This document shows, piece by piece, positions 63,322 to 64,000 of a stretch of 64,000 nt of DNA. The DNA lies in contig NZ_JADEXO010000012.1 of NCBI RefSeq assembly GCF_015207105.1, forward strand, positions 1-64,000, in the 5' to 3' direction. Below the pieces are notes generated by a model. That model had not been told where the DNA came from. It did no database searches and saw only the letters and a program-made list of their open reading frames with translations. This DNA comes from a cf. Phormidesmis sp. LEGE 11477. Lineage in GTDB: Bacteria; Cyanobacteriota; Cyanobacteriia; Phormidesmidales; Phormidesmidaceae. A program made the translations under genes and the position numbers. Position 1 is the first letter of the stretch; every line of letters begins with the position of its first letter.

Positions 63322-63732
63322 CTATTCTTCTACTTCGGTTGCTTCATAGATACGCTGTCCTTGAAAAGGCGTCGCCGCCAGACCACAGCGTTCAGTCCAC
63401 TGTCCTGCAAAACAAGCTGCCGTTGCGGCTTCACCGTTTACCCCAGGCAGACTCACTTTAGCTTTTGCGATCGCATCAGTAACAGCAACAATGGTTTCCG
63501 CGCTCATAGGTGTAACGGTTATCGGGAAGTCTAACGGCGACTGGAATGCTACACCGATAACAGTATCGTCGTCGTTGGTTGCTAGCCAGTATCGACCGGG
63601 CATAAACTGAGCGGTTCGAGCATTTAATAGTGTTAGAACGAGGTTGTGTCTTATCGGCGAGGCAGTTAGAAACTCCCTTGCCGCATTTAGAACCCAATCT
63701 GCATCTTCACTGTAAATAACTTTGATAGCCAT
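63322..63732 (-). CDS. GNAT-type acetyltransferase, N-terminal half only
   Basis: A 136-residue protein whose sequence (FLTASPIRHNLVLTLLNAR, YWLATNDDDTVIGVAFQSPLDFPI, LPGVNGEAATAACFAGQWTERCG) matches the N-terminal domain of a two-part GNAT family found in cyanobacteria. Relatives continue after GQRIYE into a full acetyl-CoA-binding domain. Here the frame stops after EATEVEE and no continuation appears in the next 100 bases in any frame. It is either a stand-alone domain or a broken gene; the 16-bp inverted repeat lies just downstream. Confidence 0.55.
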   Translation of the reverse strand: MAIKVIYSEDADWVLNAAREFLTASPIRHNLVLTLLNARTAQFMPGRYWLATNDDDTVIGVAFQSPLDFPITVTPMSAETIVAVTDAIAKAKVSLPGVNGEAATAACFAGQWTERCGLAATPFQGQRIYEATEVEE

Positions 63733-63808
63733 GTTGAAAGCAGTGCTGAAAGAAAGGGTAGTCCATGACTCTCATTGCTCTATACAGGAGAGTCACATTA
63801 CAAAGGAG

Positions 63809-64000
63809 CTACATTCGAGAAAGAACCCTTACCTTAGCCTGTTTTTCTTTCGCTAACCCTGTCAGTTCGGCAATATCAAGCAAGCCATCTTTAACTAGTT
63901 GAGAAAGCGTAAATAGCAGAAAAGCTTCTCGATCGTCGTATCGACCGTCTATTTCATGACGCTTAGCACTCAAAAAATCGTGCAGTCGCCAAGCATCTTC
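63809..64000 (-). CDS. Conserved hypothetical protein, C-terminal part (runs off window)
   Basis: 63 residues are visible up to the TAG at 63809-63811, ending AKVRVLSRM. EDAWRLHDFLSAKRHEIDGRYDDREAFLLFTLSQLVKDGLL is a conserved block of a cyanobacterial family of unknown function, seen also in other bacteria. The start lies right of the window. Confidence 0.6.
   Translation of the reverse strand, partial: EDAWRLHDFLSAKRHEIDGRYDDREAFLLFTLSQLVKDGLLDIAELTGLAKEKQAKVRVLSRM

Noticed and set aside
1-64000. CRISPR array, rRNA operon, prophage or complete insertion sequence
   Set aside because: I saw no regularly spaced direct repeats of 25-40 bases, no rRNA sequence, no phage structural genes and no complete transposase with terminal repeats.

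Overview
The window is cyanobacterial chromosome. HIP1-type octamers (GCGATCGC) are scattered throughout. It carries genes for the photosynthetic electron-transport chain (ndhD, ndhF, petL), the c-type cytochrome factors CcdA and CcsB, solanesyl diphosphate synthase, a Tab2 protein, the PSII S4-domain protein, and families largely confined to cyanobacteria (DUF3370, the lpdA-trpC pair). I cannot name the species; the gene set would fit a Leptolyngbya- or Synechococcus-type lineage, but that is a guess.

Layout. 1-1 kb: start of a SNF2 helicase that runs off the left edge. 1.2-10 kb: a DUF3370 protein and a TauE/SafE exporter on the plus strand face a minus-strand cluster encoding a DUF3445 (haem-dependent N-demethylase-like) protein, an SDR oxidoreductase, a taurine:pyruvate aminotransferase and a TauCAB-type ABC importer. 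Together these look like a route that takes nitrogen from taurine and exports the sulfonate, probably as isethionate. 10.7-17.5 kb: SpoIID protein, HTH-GrpE fusion, TldD/TldE, CobS, ribbon-helix-helix protein. 18.2-20.8 kb: small hypothetical genes, then an array of 15 tRNA or tRNA-like genes behind one promoter. 21-31.6 kb: leuD, CYTH protein, sds, murI, cation antiporter, nitrilase-family amidase, rplU-rpmA, dTDP-glucose dehydratase and an acidic repeat protein. 31.7-42.5 kb: response regulator, ccsB-ccdA, ftsW, NERD helicase, ndhD, ndhF. 42.6-53.7 kb: S4 protein, CrtI-type desaturase, trpC, lpdA, rRNA/tRNA methyltransferase, murA, M48 protease, two tRNA-Leu, a diverged RAYT transposase, rimM. 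53.8-64 kb: avtA, glgP, Tab2, TPR protein, mtnP, petL, aroB, two coupled small membrane proteins, a truncated acetyltransferase and the end of a conserved hypothetical.

The most unusual locus is the tRNA array at 19287-20792. In seven of its 15 genes the T-loop is interrupted at exactly the same place, between T54 and C56, by a 13-25 nt element. An eighth gene (tRNA-Asn) has a 24-nt excess in the anticodon loop just 3' of the anticodon. The inserts fall into a few sequence types, but nearly all begin with a small hairpin whose stem covaries between copies. One nearly identical copy lies free between rpmA and the dTDP-glucose dehydratase gene (29371-29395). The array promoter carries an operator-like inverted repeat over its -10 box. 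About 32 kb away is a RAYT-like protein, the enzyme family that moves small palindromic repeats, whose HUH motif is damaged.

All functional statements rest on reading translated sequence and motifs by eye; no database search was possible.
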